From contig NZ_CABJCG010000035.1 of the NCBI RefSeq assembly GCF_902364025.1, positions 1-26,552 of the forward strand: a DNA stretch of 26,552 bases, written 5' to 3'. Origin of the DNA: Enterocloster lavalensis (GTDB taxonomy: Bacteria; Bacillota; Clostridia; Lachnospirales; Lachnospiraceae). This document shows, in pieces, positions 25,012-26,552 of this stretch. The notes under the pieces were generated by a model. The model searched no databases, was not told the DNA's origin, and saw only the letters and a program-made list of their open reading frames with translations. The position numbers were made by a program, and so were the translations under genes. Numbering within the stretch: position 1 is the first letter of the stretch; every line of letters starts with the position of its first letter.

Positions 25012-26031
25012 TTAACTTATTTTTACGCCATAGCGGATGCTTTCCAGGGTGGTGATAATCCGCTCGATTTCCCGCTCCTTAAAGTAGAGGTAGGAATTCA
25101 GGATCGCGATGGAGTACGGTTCCCTGCGGCTGGTCAGCAGGTAGATCCGGTCGTTGATTTCATCGGCAACGGATTTTAAATCCGGTTCGTCCCTGAGGCC
25201 CGCCGGAAGGCTGCGCTTGTACCATGTGGTTTCCAACAGCGTCAGAAACTCGTCCGCGCTTTCCGCCTCAACCATGCGGTTGATCTGCGCTTTGGTCAGG
25301 TGCAGGTTTATGGGAATCAGAATCGCGTAGATATCCGCCGGAGCCAGGTGATAAAACTTCTTGGACCGGTAGATCCACTGCAGATTCAATACATCCATCC
25401 GGGTGCCGAAGCACTGGGCGATGATCTTCTGTTCACCTTTTGTCAGATACTTTTTCTTGATGCGCCAGATATTCCGGAAATAGATCATATCCAATGTATT
25501 CTCACATTCCGGAAGCGTGAGCTTTCCCTTCTGCTGGAGCTGGCTTAAGGGCCCGTAATACGGTGATCCGTTTAGATTTGCGACGAATTGCTCCATATTC
25601 TGGGATTCCGAAAGCTGGATTAAGTCCAGACTGGAATGTTTGTCAAAAAACTCCCGGAACATGGACAAGTCCTGCCGCTGGTCCCGGTGCCCCGCCGCGT
25701 TTCGCAGACAGGTCTTGATGATTCCAATCTCATAATGCATGAAGTAAAGATCCAGGAATCTGCGCTGTTTTAAGTTGGCAAACTTGTAAAGCTTGGCAAA
25801 ATCCCGGTATTGGGACAGATTCAGCTGCTGCTCGATGTTGCCCCGGTGCAGCTGCCCGTCCTCCAGCCCGTTAAAGATATCCCCGTAGGGCGGAAACCTG
25901 CGCAGGTAGTCCACTGCCTCGGGAACGGACTCCAGCAGCCCCATCTCTTCAAACTGGCTGTCGCTTATACGCCATCGTTCCATCGCCTTTACTTTCGTGG
26001 TGATCCCACTGTAAGCAATCAGGCTTCCCAT
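25012..26031 (-). CDS. atpC: V-type ATP synthase subunit C
   Basis: The 339-residue subunit is the funnel-like AC39/d-type chain that links the central stalk to the c-ring. It begins MGSLIAYSGITTKVKAMERWRISDSQFEEM and is rich in helices with conserved YFMHYEIGIIKTCLRN and IYFRNIWRIKKKYL. Length and context agree with family members (about 330-350). AAGGAG is nine bases upstream of the ATG and overlaps the end of the preceding gene. Confidence 0.92.
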   Translation of the reverse strand: MGSLIAYSGITTKVKAMERWRISDSQFEEMGLLESVPEAVDYLRRFPPYGDIFNGLEDGQLHRGNIEQQLNLSQYRDFAKLYKFANLKQRRFLDLYFMHYEIGIIKTCLRNAAGHRDQRQDLSMFREFFDKHSSLDLIQLSESQNMEQFVANLNGSPYYGPLSQLQQKGKLTLPECENTLDMIYFRNIWRIKKKYLTKGEQKIIAQCFGTRMDVLNLQWIYRSKKFYHLAPADIYAILIPINLHLTKAQINRMVEAESADEFLTLLETTWYKRSLPAGLRDEPDLKSVADEINDRIYLLTSRREPYSIAILNSYLYFKEREIERIITTLESIRYGVKIS

Positions 26032-26035
26032 ATCC

Positions 26036-26347
26036 TCACTCCTTTATCATGGCCTTAAAAAGAGCCTCTGCATACGTTTCATGCTTTTTCTCATAATTCT
26101 CCGCTATCTGCCGGATCAGTGCGTCCGAATCCGCCTTCTGCTGGGCCAGCTTCCGGTTCATATCCGCTTCCATCGACTCCTGCACCTTGCGGATTCTGGC
26201 GGACGTCTCCTGCTCAAGCTCAGCGTCAAACGCCTTGGTCTTCTGATCCATCTCCTGGGCAAACGCCTTCTTGCGGGCGTTCGCTTCGTCCGTAATGGCC
26301 TGAGCCGCAGCCTCAATCTCAGAGAGCTTGTCAATCACAGTATCCAT
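26036..26347 (-). CDS. V-type ATPase small coiled-coil stator subunit (G/H type)
   Basis: The 103-residue protein is almost entirely charged helix (EMDQKTKAFDAELEQETSARIRKVQES), the mark of the peripheral-stalk partner of subunit E (called G, H or AhaH in different species). Sequence similarity in this small chain is low, so the call rests on coiled coil, length and position as first gene of the ATPase operon, four bases before subunit C. The ATG has GGAGGAG six bases upstream. It contains no catalytic motif. Confidence 0.78.
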   Translation of the reverse strand: MDTVIDKLSEIEAAAQAITDEANARKKAFAQEMDQKTKAFDAELEQETSARIRKVQESMEADMNRKLAQQKADSDALIRQIAENYEKKHETYAEALFKAMIKE

Positions 26348-26552
26348 ATCGCTCCTCCTTGTTCTTTGATCTGATCGCTTCCATATTTAAGATAAGCCCT
26401 TCTTATTGCTATATAAAAATAGCTTTTCTAAAGACTATTCTCTTATATTTAAGCTCATATCATTCTACTACTTTTCAAAAAAAATACCAGCTTAAATTTT
26501 TATAAAAATTAATTATTTAACAATATTCCTGTGTAAATATGAAAAAAAGGAT
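26348..26552 (-). promoter_or_regulatory. AT-rich upstream region of the V-ATPase operon
   Basis: No gene is seen. On the minus strand the region is about 75% A/T and carries many TATA-like elements, but no consensus -35/-10 pair stands out. A perfect 9-bp inverted repeat ATTTAAGCT/AGCTTAAAT (26447-26455 with 26489-26497) and two small hairpins in the leader (ATAAG/CTTAT and GCTAT/ATAGC, about 26390-26425) are visible. It likely holds the operon promoter and its control sites. Confidence 0.6.

Overview
The window reads as a chromosomal stretch of a moderately GC-rich, spore-forming member of the Clostridia, most likely a Lachnospiraceae relative. The main evidence is the run HU, rqcP (yabO), yabP, yabQ, divIC, spoIIE, tilS, hpt, ftsH, which matches the order of the yab-spoIIE-tilS-hprT-ftsH region of Bacillus subtilis. 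Further evidence is the eight-to-nine-gene V-type ATPase operon, strong AGGAGG ribosome binding sites, and frequent GTG/TTG starts. Species cannot be fixed from the sequence.

Layout. Positions 1-50 look like the first bases of a group II intron (minus strand) placed just past the aroC terminator, running off the left edge. Positions 58-2342 carry, on the minus strand, a beta-propeller lactonase-family gene and then aroC. Divergent from these, 2529-7189 is a plus-strand polyamine import operon: an XRE-cupin regulator, potA, potB, potC and potD, with a clear sigma-A promoter and a terminator shared with the convergent gene. Positions 7247-9370 (minus) encode a GH13 neopullulanase/maltogenic-amylase type enzyme. 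Positions 9371-9951 hold no gene but have promoter, terminator and hairpin signals.

From 9952 to 26347 everything is on the minus strand. Transcription enters at the right with the V-type ATPase genes (stalk subunit, C, I, K, F, E, A, B, D) and ends in a single-domain mazG. A promoter overlapping the mazG stop then drives HU and rqcP, followed by the spore-coat/cortex genes yabP and yabQ and the division gene divIC. spoIIE has its own upstream region with a Spo0A box and a promoter-like pair with 21-bp spacing. tilS, hpt and ftsH complete the block.

Most of the window is well-known core gene content. The points most worth a second look are: the probable group IIC-type intron end behind the aroC terminator; the SpoIIE protein without its membrane domain, under a Bacillus-like Spo0A promoter layout; a 39-bp coding minisatellite inside tilS; a 15-bp hairpin that captures the yabP ribosome binding site; and a c-ring subunit that lacks the usual sodium ligands. 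I saw no evidence for a wholly new multi-gene system.
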